Of a DNA stretch of 64,000 bases, positions 1-9,295 are shown one piece after another. Location of the stretch: assembly GCF_039523335.1 (NCBI RefSeq), contig NZ_BAAAFC010000001.1:372001-436000 (forward strand). The letters run 5' to 3'. The position numbers and the translations under genes were made by a program. The stretch is from Marinobacter szutsaonensis (GTDB lineage: Bacteria; Pseudomonadota; Gammaproteobacteria; Pseudomonadales; Oleiphilaceae). Position 1 is the stretch's first letter, and every line of letters starts with the position of its first letter. The notes beneath the pieces are model-generated. The model was not told the origin of the DNA, searched no databases, and saw only the letters and a list, made by a program, of their open reading frames with translations.

Positions 1-1945
1 GCCCTCCCACCTGGCTGATTTCCTCCTGGAAACCGCCTGCTGCCCCCGCCTGAATGCCTCCCTGTGCAACAGCATCCGGGGACGGGACGACAGCCAGGAA
101 ATTCTGGAAGAACTTCTCCGGCAAAACCTGTTCCTGATTCCACTGGACAATCACAACGGCTGGTTCCGTTACCATGATCTGTTCCGGGACGCCCTTTCCA
201 GGCGGATGCAACACACTCAGCCGGAACTGGCCGAATCGCTCTGGCGCAAAACCGTCGACTGGCTGCTGGCTCACGGTCACGTACAGGAAGCCATTGCCCA
301 GATTGTCCGCCACCAGGACTGGCCCTGGCTGGCCCGGGTACTGTCCGAGCATGGCAACAATCTGATCCACGGCGGCTTTCACCTGCCGGTACTGGACTGG
401 CTGGGCGCCCTACCAGAGCACCTGTTGAGCGAAAGCCCGCAACTACAGATGCTGAAGATCTGGGGTTTGTTCTTTGCCAACCGGGTCGATAGCCTGGAAC
501 CCCTGCTCGTCGCACTCGAGGATCTTCTGGACCGGCGGGTAGCCGATTCCCACCCGGATGCCGAGGGCGCGCTCGGATTGCACAGCGAGATCTCCCTGAT
601 TCGTTCCTACCTTGCCCGCTCCCGGAGCGACGACAAGGCGGCCAGCGACCTCACCCGTCGCGTGCTGGAGGAAATCGATCACACCCGCATCCCCTTGAAA
701 TCCGTCACCTACTACGGGATTGGCCTGGACTGTTTCGGACGCGGTGAATTGCCCGAGGCCGAGGACGCCCTGCGCTCCGCCGTCCACTATGGTCAGGTGG
801 AGCGTAAACCCAGCACGGTGCTTTCCAGCGGGGGACTGCTGGCCTGGATCCAGTACAACCGGGGCGATATCGACCTGGCCCTGGAAACCTGTACCGAAGT
901 TCGGCAATGGGTAGACAAACATTATGCCGATCCGACCCAGCCACGGCTGATCTCCTGCTGGCAGAACAGTGCCCTGACCGAGATCTACCGCGAACGCAAC
1001 GAGCCGGAGCTGGCCCGGAGCCACCTTGCGCCCCTTCTTGAGCACGTCAGTAACGGAACCGAACCCGGTCAGCATGTGGTGATCCAGTACGTGCGCGGGC
1101 ACCTGGCTTTCAGCGAAGCCCGGTTCCGGGACGCTATCGAAACCCTTGAGGATGCCTGGCAAACCAGCAGAAAACGACGGGACCACATCGTCTTTGAACC
1201 GCCGGCGAGTGCCGCCCTGCTCGCTCGCTGTTTCCTGGCTGAGGGGCACCCGGAAAAGGCCGCGAGCATCATGTCGGCCACTGAAGGGGACGAGGCCACC
1301 AATCCCCTGAACCGGGAACAGTTACTCATCAGCCAGGCCCGGGTATTGAACGCCCGGGGCAAGCCGGAGGACGCGTTGGAGTGCCTGGTCGGACTACGTG
1401 AATCCGCATCACGCCATGCCCACAACCGCCATCTGGTGGAGATTCTGCTGGTATCTGCCGAAGCGCAGGATATTCTGGGACAGGCCCGAAAAGCGAACGC
1501 CCTGCTGAACGAGGCGCTTGAGCTTGCATCGGGCTCCGGATTTGTCCGGCTCTTTGGTGAGGAAAGCCCTAGGATTCGCGAGATGTTGCTCGATCTGCCG
1601 GCGCTCCGGACACCGGGTAGCTGGAACCGGCGAGTCCTGCACATGCTCCGGGAGCTGGAGTGCACACGGGTCGCACGTGAAAAGCAGGCCGCCAGCTCGT
1701 CCGCTGGCCAACGATCTTCTGTGTCGGACGAACACGGGAGCCTTGTGGAACCGTTGAGCCAAAGGGAATTGGAAGTTCTTGCCCTGATCAACGAAGGTCT
1801 GGCCAATAAGGACATCGCCAGCAAGATGGAAGTGGCGCCGGCAACAGTCAAGGCCCATATCCGCAACCTCTATGGCAAGCTTGCCGTTGGGCGCCGGACC
1901 GAAGCCCTGGCCAGGGCCCGGGAGCTGGGGCTACTGGAATCCTGA
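1..1945 (+). CDS. MalT-like LuxR-family transcriptional regulator (5' truncated)
   Basis: The frame is open from base 2, so the gene starts upstream of the window; the first in-frame ATG (206) is internal. The visible start reads PSHLADFLLETACCPRLNAS and is followed by NLFLIPLDNHNGWFRYHDLF, the end of the STAND/NTPase region of MalT-like regulators. A long helical TPR-like sensor region follows. The last ~65 residues form a LuxR helix-turn-helix (LSQRELEVLALINEGLANKD, then IASKMEVAPATVKAHIRNLY). Members of this family are large signal-dependent DNA-binding activators. The effector and targets cannot be read here, and the ATP-binding Walker A part lies outside the window. Confidence 0.9.
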   Translation, partial: PSHLADFLLETACCPRLNASLCNSIRGRDDSQEILEELLRQNLFLIPLDNHNGWFRYHDLFRDALSRRMQHTQPELAESLWRKTVDWLLAHGHVQEAIAQIVRHQDWPWLARVLSEHGNNLIHGGFHLPVLDWLGALPEHLLSESPQLQMLKIWGLFFANRVDSLEPLLVALEDLLDRRVADSHPDAEGALGLHSEISLIRSYLARSRSDDKAASDLTRRVLEEIDHTRIPLKSVTYYGIGLDCFGRGELPEAEDALRSAVHYGQVERKPSTVLSSGGLLAWIQYNRGDIDLALETCTEVRQWVDKHYADPTQPRLISCWQNSALTEIYRERNEPELARSHLAPLLEHVSNGTEPGQHVVIQYVRGHLAFSEARFRDAIETLEDAWQTSRKRRDHIVFEPPASAALLARCFLAEGHPEKAASIMSATEGDEATNPLNREQLLISQARVLNARGKPEDALECLVGLRESASRHAHNRHLVEILLVSAEAQDILGQARKANALLNEALELASGSGFVRLFGEESPRIREMLLDLPALRTPGSWNRRVLHMLRELECTRVAREKQAASSSAGQRSSVSDEHGSLVEPLSQRELEVLALINEGLANKDIASKMEVAPATVKAHIRNLYGKLAVGRRTEALARARELGLLES

Positions 1946-2161
1946 CCGCGAATCAGCCGCAAATTGTGAATCCCATCACATTTTGCAGAACCTTTCCCTG
2001 GCCACTACGCCCTTTGGACGATCCGTCTACGCCCTCTACTCCCTTATTATTCTTCCGACGGTGAGGTAAAGCCCCACCAAAGAATTCTGAAACTTCAGGC
2101 CTTCAGACTTCTCTTGTACCGCGTTGTTTCGACGCCCGGGTTCGAAAAGAACCCCTTCGCC

Positions 2162-2193
2162 AAGAGCCGCCCAATGGGACGGCTCTTTTTTTT
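2162..2193 (+). terminator. Rho-independent terminator
   Basis: The arms AAGAGCCG-CCC and GGG-CGGCTCTT pair with one bulged A around an AAT loop, followed by an uninterrupted T tract. The orientation suits plus-strand transcription, either read-through from the LuxR gene about 215 bases upstream or a short transcript starting in 1946-2160. It lies immediately beyond the dinG stop codon. On the minus strand the hairpin is followed by TTGGC rather than a T run, so it is a weaker terminator for dinG. Confidence 0.8.
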
Positions 2194-2194
2194 A

Positions 2195-4384
2195 TCAGTG
2201 CTCGATAATCCGGCGGAACGGTGGCAAGGCATCCAGCAACAGCTGGCCATAGCGGCGGGCAATGATGCGCCGGTCCAGGATGGTGACCCTGCCGGTGTCC
2301 TGCTCGGTGCGCAGCAGCCGGCCGACCGCCTGCACCAGCTTCACCGATGCATCCGGAACGGTGATTTCCATGAACGGATTGCCACCGCGCTGTGTTACCC
2401 ATTCCGCGAGGCTGGCTTCGATGGGATCATCCGGGACCGAAAACGGCAACCGGGTGATCACCACGTGGTGCAGATACTTGCCCGGCAAATCAATACCCTC
2501 GGCAAAGCTGGCTACCCCGAACAGCACACTCGGCCGGCCCTCGTCCACCCGGCTGCAGTGCTGGCGCAGTACTTCCCCCTTGGCCATATCGTCCTGGGTC
2601 AAGATCAGGTCCGGATATTCCGGAGCCAGGGCATCGCGCACCTGCTGCATCTGCCGGCGGGAAGTGAACAGCACCAGGGTGGCCTTTTCGCCGGCCCACA
2701 AGTCCGGCAAGCGCTCGACCAGGGCATCGGTAAAGGCATCATCGGTGGGCATGGCTTTCATGGCGGGCACCTCCACCGTCGCCATCTCGCTATAACGGAA
2801 TGAGCTGGGTACCACCAGGTACTTGCTGGCTTCCGGCAGGCCCGCCCGGGATCTAAGCCGATCAAACCGGCCCAGCGCGGTCAGGGTGGCACTGGTCAAC
2901 ACCGCGCCGTAGGCCCGAGACCAGAGCCTTGAATACAGCAGGTTATCCGCCAGCACCGGCGAGCTGTAGAGGGTAATATCCTCCGCGTGGTCCCAGCGCT
3001 GTCGCACCGCCCAGCGGGCTGGTGGCGGACTCTTGGGTTTGGGTGCCGGAGCGCCCGTCTCCTCATCACCCTGCTTTTCCTGGGCGCCGGAACCGGCCTG
3101 GTCGCACCACGCTGCCCAGAGTCTCAGTTGTTCCTCGGAGCGGCTGTGGAAGGAGCCGATCACCGGGTACCACGCCTCGGCGGTATCACGATCGATGTCG
3201 TGTTCCTTGCGGTCGTCAAAGGCCGCTTGGAGTTCATCGGCCAGCGAGCCAAGATGACGGACCAGTCCTGCGGTAGCAATGCGTGCCTCCCCGGCAAGTT
3301 CCGCCAGCTGTTCCGGCAACTCGCCTTCCGGGTAACGCCACTGGGCGGTCCGACGCTCCTCATTGAACTCCCAACCGGTGTTCTGTTCCGCTTCCTCATA
3401 GACCCGCGTGAGCATCTGGTCCACATCACGGGCTGCCGTGCTGATCTTGTCCAGGGTCTTGACCGCCTGGGTACCGGGAGCCAGGAACGGCTGCATCTTC
3501 ACCAGGGCCTGGGACAATTGCTTGAGCCACTGCCGGGTGGCGTTAAGGGGAACCGAGGCGGCGAAATGGTTCAGGGCCTTGTCCGGCAGATGGTGGGCCT
3601 CGTCAAAAATGAACAGGGCGTTTTCCGGCTCAGGCAGGATGGCACCGCCTCCCAGTGCCAGGTCGGCGAGCACCAGATCATGGTTGGCAACGACAATATC
3701 GGCGTCATCCAGGTCCTTGCGGGCATCAAAAAAGGCGCAGCTGTCAAAATAGCTGCAATGGCGGTTGGTGCACTGCCTGTGGTCGGTGGTGACCTGACGC
3801 CAGACGTCATCGGGAATCTGCTCCGGCCAGTGGTCCCGGTCCCCGTCCCATTTCCTGGAACCGTAGCTGGCCAGCATTTCCTCGAAAAAGGCGCGGGTTC
3901 CCGGCTCGTCCCCGGATGGGCTGTCCAGCAGGAACAGAGGCATGGTGTCGCTGTCACCGTTGCCCTCATCGTGAAGTCGCGCTTCCAGGCGAGACATGCA
4001 CAAATAGCGGCCCCGGCCCTTGGCGAGGGTCCAGGAAAAATCCATCTTGCTGTGTTTTTTCAGGTCCGGCAGGTCCTTCAGGACAATCTGGTCCTGGAGC
4101 GCCACGGTGGCCGTGGAAATCACCAGGGTCTTGCCCAGGGCCTTGGCGACCGGAATCGCGGCGATCAGGTAGGCGAGGGTCTTGCCGGTACCGGTTCCTG
4201 CTTCCACCACACAGGTGGCCGGCGGCGAGGTGCGCTGGCCATCGTTATCGGTGATCTCGCCCATGTAACGGGCGATTTCGGCGATCATTAGCCGTTGACC
4301 ATAGCGGGCCCGGATGTCCTTGCCCGACAGCACATCCCGGTAGCCTTGCTGGATCTGTTGCTTGATCTCTTCCGTCAGTGCCAT
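2195..4384 (-). CDS. dinG: ATP-dependent DNA helicase DinG
   Basis: A 729-residue superfamily 2, XPD-like 5'-3' DNA helicase that unwinds damaged or structured DNA, including R-loops. Walker A is EAGTGTGKT (about 61-69) and the DEAH box is at 261-264. Four cysteines (129, 205, 210, 216) have the spacing of the DinG iron-sulfur cluster ligands. The length fits the family. An acidic, proline-rich insert near the middle (GAQEKQGDEETGAPAPKPKS) is probably a linker. The start codon overlaps the gspB stop (ATGA), so it is translationally coupled to exeA-gspB. Confidence 0.93.
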   Translation of the reverse strand: MALTEEIKQQIQQGYRDVLSGKDIRARYGQRLMIAEIARYMGEITDNDGQRTSPPATCVVEAGTGTGKTLAYLIAAIPVAKALGKTLVISTATVALQDQIVLKDLPDLKKHSKMDFSWTLAKGRGRYLCMSRLEARLHDEGNGDSDTMPLFLLDSPSGDEPGTRAFFEEMLASYGSRKWDGDRDHWPEQIPDDVWRQVTTDHRQCTNRHCSYFDSCAFFDARKDLDDADIVVANHDLVLADLALGGGAILPEPENALFIFDEAHHLPDKALNHFAASVPLNATRQWLKQLSQALVKMQPFLAPGTQAVKTLDKISTAARDVDQMLTRVYEEAEQNTGWEFNEERRTAQWRYPEGELPEQLAELAGEARIATAGLVRHLGSLADELQAAFDDRKEHDIDRDTAEAWYPVIGSFHSRSEEQLRLWAAWCDQAGSGAQEKQGDEETGAPAPKPKSPPPARWAVRQRWDHAEDITLYSSPVLADNLLYSRLWSRAYGAVLTSATLTALGRFDRLRSRAGLPEASKYLVVPSSFRYSEMATVEVPAMKAMPTDDAFTDALVERLPDLWAGEKATLVLFTSRRQMQQVRDALAPEYPDLILTQDDMAKGEVLRQHCSRVDEGRPSVLFGVASFAEGIDLPGKYLHHVVITRLPFSVPDDPIEASLAEWVTQRGGNPFMEITVPDASVKLVQAVGRLLRTEQDTGRVTILDRRIIARRYGQLLLDALPPFRRIIEH

Positions 4385-5103
4385 CAGCGCGGGCTCACCC
4401 AGTCGCGGACGGTGCCGACCCTGAACGACTGCCCCTGCCTGCTCAGGATTACACCGTCTTCGGTGATGCGCTCCACCGTCAGGCCCGAGAAAGTGTCTCC
4501 GGCGCGCAGGTAGTTGTCATTGATCATCACCCGGCTTGAGGACGGGTCAGATGAGTACAGATGGCTGTTAAAGGTCAAATCGGGAATGCTCTTCTGGAAT
4601 GACAGGGGTAACTCGACAAGATGCGGTACCCTGCCTGAGCTTTCGACTTCAGGCAATACCGGATTGCCATCGCTGGCACTGACGGAAGGCACGATGATGG
4701 TCGGCTTCTCCGAAACCCGGGGCGCCGGGACAGCCTGGTGATCCGGCCTCTCCACTTCTTCCGGCTCGCCGGTCTCTGCCACACCTTGGTCCGCCGACGC
4801 CTGATTGACAGGTTCCGGAACTTCAACGGGCGTTTCCCGACTGGCTTCCATCGCAACATCGTTGTTGACGTTAGCTGGGTCCTGTTGCAGTGAGGGAGTC
4901 GCAATCAAGCCCTGGTCCGGCCAGAACACCACGGCCAGAACCACCGCGTTCACCAGTAATGCCAGGGCAACCCAGATCGCAGCGGAACTGCCCCGCTTCT
5001 TTTTGGGCCTATGAATGAACTGAACCTGCTGGCCCAGATCAGGAACCTTACCCTGGCGCCGTTCGGTTTCGGATTTCCGGAGTGCATCGAGGATGTAGGA
5101 CAC
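4384..5103 (-). CDS. gspB: General secretion pathway protein GspB/ExeB
   Basis: 239 residues. A short cytoplasmic N-terminus (MSYILDALRKSETERRQGKV, typical of GspB) is followed by one transmembrane helix at about 41-61, a Pro/Glu-rich periplasmic linker, and a C-terminal T2SSB-type domain (about 165-239; FNSHLYSSDPSSSRVMINDN). GspB partners GspA/ExeA in inserting the type II secretion secretin through peptidoglycan. exeA lies 3 bases upstream and dinG overlaps downstream. No other gsp genes are in the window, as is common because gspAB is often unlinked from gspC-N. Confidence 0.87.
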   Translation of the reverse strand: MSYILDALRKSETERRQGKVPDLGQQVQFIHRPKKKRGSSAAIWVALALLVNAVVLAVVFWPDQGLIATPSLQQDPANVNNDVAMEASRETPVEVPEPVNQASADQGVAETGEPEEVERPDHQAVPAPRVSEKPTIIVPSVSASDGNPVLPEVESSGRVPHLVELPLSFQKSIPDLTFNSHLYSSDPSSSRVMINDNYLRAGDTFSGLTVERITEDGVILSRQGQSFRVGTVRDWVSPR

Positions 5104-5106
5104 GGC

Positions 5107-6816
5107 TTACCCCTTAGTGCTCGAAATACGGGGAACCAGTCGCGGACCCGGGGTATCCAGGTCGTTGTTGATCTGGATAACCGTCATGGCCCCGGCGATA
5201 CCATCCACTGCCAGGCCTCTGACCTCCTGGTACCAGCGTACCTGCTCCTCTGCGGACATGCGTTTCACCCGACCATTCTCGGTAGCCGATTCCGTATACC
5301 GGTCGGCCAACTCCATCATCCTGGCGCCAATCCATAACTGCTGGCCGCTGCCGGAGGCATAGAAATTGTCGCCGGTCATGTATTCGGGCAGGCGCCAGAG
5401 CACGCGATAGTCGCCGAACCAGTATTGCTCCAGGCTGGCAAAGGAGATTTCCCGGGATTGCCCCCCTGAGAGCATGACTTCCGCCAGGTCGCCATTCAGG
5501 GACTTGATCACGGCGTAGCCGGTCTCACCAGCCTCGTTGCGGAGCTGGAGCATGGCTGGTCGGTTCAGGAACTCGAGACTCCGACGGGTTCCCTGCCGCT
5601 CCAGACATCCCAGGCCGACAGTGCGGGCATAATCACAGGCAATGGGATGATCCTCGGGCCGGTAACTCTTGTCCCACAGGCCGAACAGCAATCGGAAAGC
5701 CCCCACCCTGCTGACCCGGTCTTCCGGGAACTCGAAGGAGGCAAGCGGCTCCCGGACAGGTTCCGTGACCTGGGTTCCCTCTGTGGCAATCTCAGCGCTG
5801 GCTTCGTCGACCGGGTCTTCTGATTCGGCTTCCCGATCAACCGCACCCGCCTGTTCAGTTTCGCTGTCCGGAACCAGCTCAAATGTGTTGGCCAGGGGCC
5901 AGCGGTCAACCAGCCAGACCGTACCCATAACAGCGACCAGAATGGACGCAGCCACGAGCAGGTACTGTGATCCGCGCCCGGAACCATTTTTGGCGGTAAC
6001 GGGAGCCGCGTTGCCGCCGCGAACCTCCTTAGCCGCTTGTTTGATATGGCCGGTCGTAATCTCGTGTTCGCCTTCGGCGTAGGCGCCCAGTAATGCCCGG
6101 TCGCTGATCAGGTTGATCAGGCGGGGAATGCCCTGGCTTTCCTTGTACAGCCGGTTGATGGCGCCCTGGGAGAAGATATCCCCGCGCATCCCGGCGACTC
6201 CCAGGCGGTACTTCAGGTAAGCCGGCAGCTCGTTCCGGTTGATGGCATCCAGATGGTAGCGGGCCGTAACCCTCTGGTTGAGCTGGCGAAGTTCGGGTAA
6301 GGACAGGATCTGCTGCAGCTCCGGCTGCCCGAGCAGGACAATCTGCAGCAGTTTCTTCTCGGCGGTCTCGAGATTGGTCAGCAGCCGCAGCTGCTCCAGC
6401 ACATCAGCAGAAAGATTCTGCGCCTCGTCAATCAGCAGCACCTTGTGACGGCCGGCGGCGTGGGCATCGAGCAGATCCCGGTTGATCAGGTCCACCAACT
6501 GCTTGATGGTGGCTCCCGGCTCGTGGGCAATCCGCAGCTCGTCGCAGATGGCGGACAGCAGTTCCTGCGCCGAAAGCCGGGGGTTGAGGATCAGGGCAAT
6601 GTCCACGTTGTCCGGGGCGTTCTCGATAAAGCAGCGGCTCACCGTGGTCTTACCGGTCCCTACCTCGCCGGTAATCACGATGAAGCCACCCTGCCCCTTC
6701 ACCCCATACATCAGGTGAGCCAGCGCCTCCTTGTGGCGCTCGCTCAGGTAAAGATAGCGGGGGTCTGGCGCGATGGAGAACGGCGGCTCGCGGAAACCGA
6801 AGAAATCGTAGTACAT
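5107..6816 (-). CDS. exeA: ExeA/GspA-type AAA ATPase of type II secretion
   Basis: 569 residues. It opens with MYYDFFGFREPPFSIAPDPR, the signature start of ExeA/GspA ATPases. Walker A GEVGTGKT is at 50-57 and Walker B LLIDEAQNL follows. A single transmembrane helix lies near residues 285-303, then an acidic linker, a periplasmic part and a C-terminal peptidoglycan-binding-like segment (VRWYQEVRGLAVDGIAGAMT). This is the full ExeA layout: a cytoplasmic ATPase joined to a cell-wall-binding domain. The XrtA/PEP-CTERM-associated ATPase family is a homologue, but the adjacent gspB supports a type II secretion role. Confidence 0.9.
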   Translation of the reverse strand: MYYDFFGFREPPFSIAPDPRYLYLSERHKEALAHLMYGVKGQGGFIVITGEVGTGKTTVSRCFIENAPDNVDIALILNPRLSAQELLSAICDELRIAHEPGATIKQLVDLINRDLLDAHAAGRHKVLLIDEAQNLSADVLEQLRLLTNLETAEKKLLQIVLLGQPELQQILSLPELRQLNQRVTARYHLDAINRNELPAYLKYRLGVAGMRGDIFSQGAINRLYKESQGIPRLINLISDRALLGAYAEGEHEITTGHIKQAAKEVRGGNAAPVTAKNGSGRGSQYLLVAASILVAVMGTVWLVDRWPLANTFELVPDSETEQAGAVDREAESEDPVDEASAEIATEGTQVTEPVREPLASFEFPEDRVSRVGAFRLLFGLWDKSYRPEDHPIACDYARTVGLGCLERQGTRRSLEFLNRPAMLQLRNEAGETGYAVIKSLNGDLAEVMLSGGQSREISFASLEQYWFGDYRVLWRLPEYMTGDNFYASGSGQQLWIGARMMELADRYTESATENGRVKRMSAEEQVRWYQEVRGLAVDGIAGAMTVIQINNDLDTPGPRLVPRISSTKG

Positions 6817-6911
6817 GGACGTCCAGTCAGATGCTCAGGCACCGGGCATGGGCTTTACCTGCCCGGCTTGTTATGGCGGTATGATAGCGCCCGTTTCAGC
6901 GGCGTGTCATC

Positions 6912-8399
6912 TCAGGATGCACCGGAATCGGAATTGCTTATCAGCCGGAGTTCGGCGGTTCGTCGATTCTGCTGTTTCAGGCGCCTTACGCATCGCTCCA
7001 GGGTCTTGGAGATCCGGGCATGAGAGCGGATCATCGAGATTTTCGGCCAGGTGGCACGTTCTCCGGCCAGAATCATCTCCCGGACATAGGCCGGATCGGG
7101 ATTGGCCAGCATCCGGCTGAAATCACGCGCAGAGTAGGACGGTGCAATGGTGACATCACCGGAATACCGCTGGGCCATGATGGTGTACATCTGCCCGGAA
7201 ACCTGCCGGAGCAACTCGGGCCGCAAGCGTTTGCGCAGGTAATCGAACACTCCCTGACCGTGGAACTGGATCTCGGACTTGAGCAGGTGCATCGGCAGCC
7301 TGGCCAGGGACAGCTTTTCGTCCTCGCCCCGGCCGCTCAGGAACGGCACAACATGCGGATTGGTCTGGCTGACGATGGTGAAGTTCACATCGTACAGGTG
7401 CATCAGGCGCTCGATGGGCAGATCACTGACCACGGAGCCATCCACGAACTTCACCTTGGGCATGTAGGGCAACGCATTACCGTGCAGGTCTTTCTTCATC
7501 AGGGTGACCGGCGGGAAGATCCCGGGTACTGCGGCGCTGGCCAATGCCGCACTCCAGACCAGCAGATAGGGCGAGGTGTATCCGCACAGGAGCCTGGCCT
7601 TCTGGTGAACCTGGACGGGTGACACACTGACATTGATCGACCGCCCGGTGCGTTGATAGGCCTCTTCGAAGGTATACTCTCCAACATTGTCACGCAGGCA
7701 GGAACGGAGCTGCTCCTGATCCATCAGGCCGTCACCACGCATGGCACTGAGCAGGCCGCGCCATTTCCAGGCCTTCAGGTTGTGGTTCTCAGGAACCAGC
7801 ATTTCCGGGATTTCGGCGTCGGTGTGAACACCCAGAATGGCCGCGATAATCGCACCACTGCTGGATCCGGCCACCACCTGGGGCAGCAACCCCTTCTCCC
7901 AGAGGGCCTTGATCACCCCGAAATGGAACATCCCCAGGGTGGCACCGCCACTGAGCAACAACGTGGGCCGGCCGTAACTCGTCAGGGTGTCCCGGAAGAA
8001 CTGGAGCTTGTCGGCCACGGGGAATCCCGGCACCGGATTGTCACAGAGAAAATCGAGGGATTCACAGACCTGGGTGATGTATTCCTCGATCAGGTGTTTG
8101 GTACCCACCCTTGAGCGGGTATAGAGGGCCGCATTGCCCATATTCCCGAGATCATGGTGCAGGCCCTCGCGAAGCGCACGCTTCAGCCGCTCGAAGTCAT
8201 TTTGCTGACGATACTGCTTGAGGTTGCTCAGGCGATCGTAGATGAGCTCGTAGTGGTAGAGGTCGGAGACAAACTCCTCCTTCCACTCGGCGTTGCCCTC
8301 GAGGAAATCCAGCTCCAGGGCCGCGGCTTTCCAGACTTCGTAATTCGGAGCCTCCGCCAGCATCTTCCGGTACTTCGCAATCCTCGCATCCTTGATCAC
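6912..8399 (-). CDS. Patatin-like phospholipase with DUF3336 N-terminus
   Basis: 495 residues. An N-terminal DUF3336-like helical region (about 10-140) precedes a patatin domain. The oxyanion loop is SGGATLG (150-156), the nucleophile elbow GSSSG (Ser180) and the second dyad residue is in VDGS (Asp320). These are the intact catalytic elements of the patatin Ser-Asp hydrolases, which cleave acyl groups from phospho- or neutral lipids. The closest eukaryotic layout is the Tgl3/SDP1 lipase type. The gene lies 26 bases downstream of the mlaA-like gene on the same strand, suggesting a shared envelope-lipid role. Confidence 0.88.
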   Translation of the reverse strand: MIKDARIAKYRKMLAEAPNYEVWKAAALELDFLEGNAEWKEEFVSDLYHYELIYDRLSNLKQYRQQNDFERLKRALREGLHHDLGNMGNAALYTRSRVGTKHLIEEYITQVCESLDFLCDNPVPGFPVADKLQFFRDTLTSYGRPTLLLSGGATLGMFHFGVIKALWEKGLLPQVVAGSSSGAIIAAILGVHTDAEIPEMLVPENHNLKAWKWRGLLSAMRGDGLMDQEQLRSCLRDNVGEYTFEEAYQRTGRSINVSVSPVQVHQKARLLCGYTSPYLLVWSAALASAAVPGIFPPVTLMKKDLHGNALPYMPKVKFVDGSVVSDLPIERLMHLYDVNFTIVSQTNPHVVPFLSGRGEDEKLSLARLPMHLLKSEIQFHGQGVFDYLRKRLRPELLRQVSGQMYTIMAQRYSGDVTIAPSYSARDFSRMLANPDPAYVREMILAGERATWPKISMIRSHARISKTLERCVRRLKQQNRRTAELRLISNSDSGAS

Positions 8400-8425
8400 C
8401 CTGGCCTCCTCACATGTCGCGCCGG

Positions 8426-9205
8426 TCAGAAATCCTCAAGCATCAGGTCTTCGTCGTCGCCACTGGCAAACGGATCTTCAGTCACCTTACCATCATTGAT
8501 GAGGAATTCACGGCGTTGCAGGAAGGCATTGCGCACGAAGGTGTAGCTATCGCCGGAGATAAACCCTTCGGCCGGAATCAGATCCGCCCGCTTGTCCACG
8601 ATCTGCAAGGCCCGGGCATAGTAAACCTCCGGGCTTTCGGCGGCGTCCCACAGCGAGGGGAAAACAAAACCATCAGTTGCGAGGCCACTGAAATGCCTTG
8701 GCGTTGATGGCCCAAGGAAAGGCAGCATCAGATAAGGCCCGGAGCCGGCCCCCCAGTATCCCAGGGTCTGGCCGAAATCCTCCGGCCGCTCCGGCAGATC
8801 AAATGCCGTGGCCACATCGAACAGGCCACCCAGCCCGAACACCGTGTTATAGGTAAAGCGCCCGGCGGCAACCACAGCGGATTCACCCTTCAGTTGCAGG
8901 AGGCTGTTGATGAAGTTCCGGACTTCCGTGAGGTTATTGAAGAAGTTGGTGACACCCCGGTCGACAACCCGTGGCGTGAATGTACGATAGGTCTGGGCTA
9001 CCGGCTTCAGGAACCAGCGGTCAATGGTTTCATTGAAGGTGAAAACGCTGCGGTTCCAGGACTCGTAAGGATCTTTCGGATCTACCGGCACAGAGCCTTC
9101 CGGCGCGGGCTCCTGCATCGCCTGGGCCTGCACCTGACCCGCCATCAACATGGTCAGGATCAGCATAACCATGGGAAAGCGCCCGGAAAAAAGTTGTCTC
9201 ATCAT
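8426..9205 (-). CDS. mlaA: MlaA/VacJ family outer-membrane lipid-asymmetry protein
   Basis: 259 residues. The N-terminal signal peptide ends near GQVQAQA, and the mature protein carries the MlaA hallmarks DPYESWNRSVFTFNETID, LPERPEDFGQTLGYWGAGSG and PYLMLPFLGPSTPRHF. MlaA removes phospholipids from the outer leaflet and passes them to MlaC. No lipobox cysteine is visible in the signal region, so this copy may be a soluble or signal-peptidase-I form rather than a lipoprotein. It is followed by a patatin gene instead of other mla genes. The tail is acidic (DDEDLMLEDF). Confidence 0.88.
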   Translation of the reverse strand: MMRQLFSGRFPMVMLILTMLMAGQVQAQAMQEPAPEGSVPVDPKDPYESWNRSVFTFNETIDRWFLKPVAQTYRTFTPRVVDRGVTNFFNNLTEVRNFINSLLQLKGESAVVAAGRFTYNTVFGLGGLFDVATAFDLPERPEDFGQTLGYWGAGSGPYLMLPFLGPSTPRHFSGLATDGFVFPSLWDAAESPEVYYARALQIVDKRADLIPAEGFISGDSYTFVRNAFLQRREFLINDGKVTEDPFASGDDEDLMLEDF

Positions 9206-9295
9206 ACACTCTCGGGTTGTGAATCTTGTTTCGCTTCGTCGAAAATACCGGCGCTATCCGCTTGTCATTATAGTTTTATCTTCCGGAGGAGTCCG

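Noticed and set aside
2136..2155. tRNA T-loop-like GGTTCGAA
   Set aside because: There is no acceptor, D or anticodon stem around it; it is part of a short GGGTTC/GAACCC hairpin before the terminator.
2987..4291. Long plus-strand open frame opposite dinG
   Set aside because: It is the antisense shadow of a well-supported helicase gene in GC-rich DNA; its translation shows no family motifs.
4800..4830. VPEP motif in GspB as a PEP-CTERM signal
   Set aside because: It lies in the middle of the proline-rich linker with no following hydrophobic helix or basic C-terminus.
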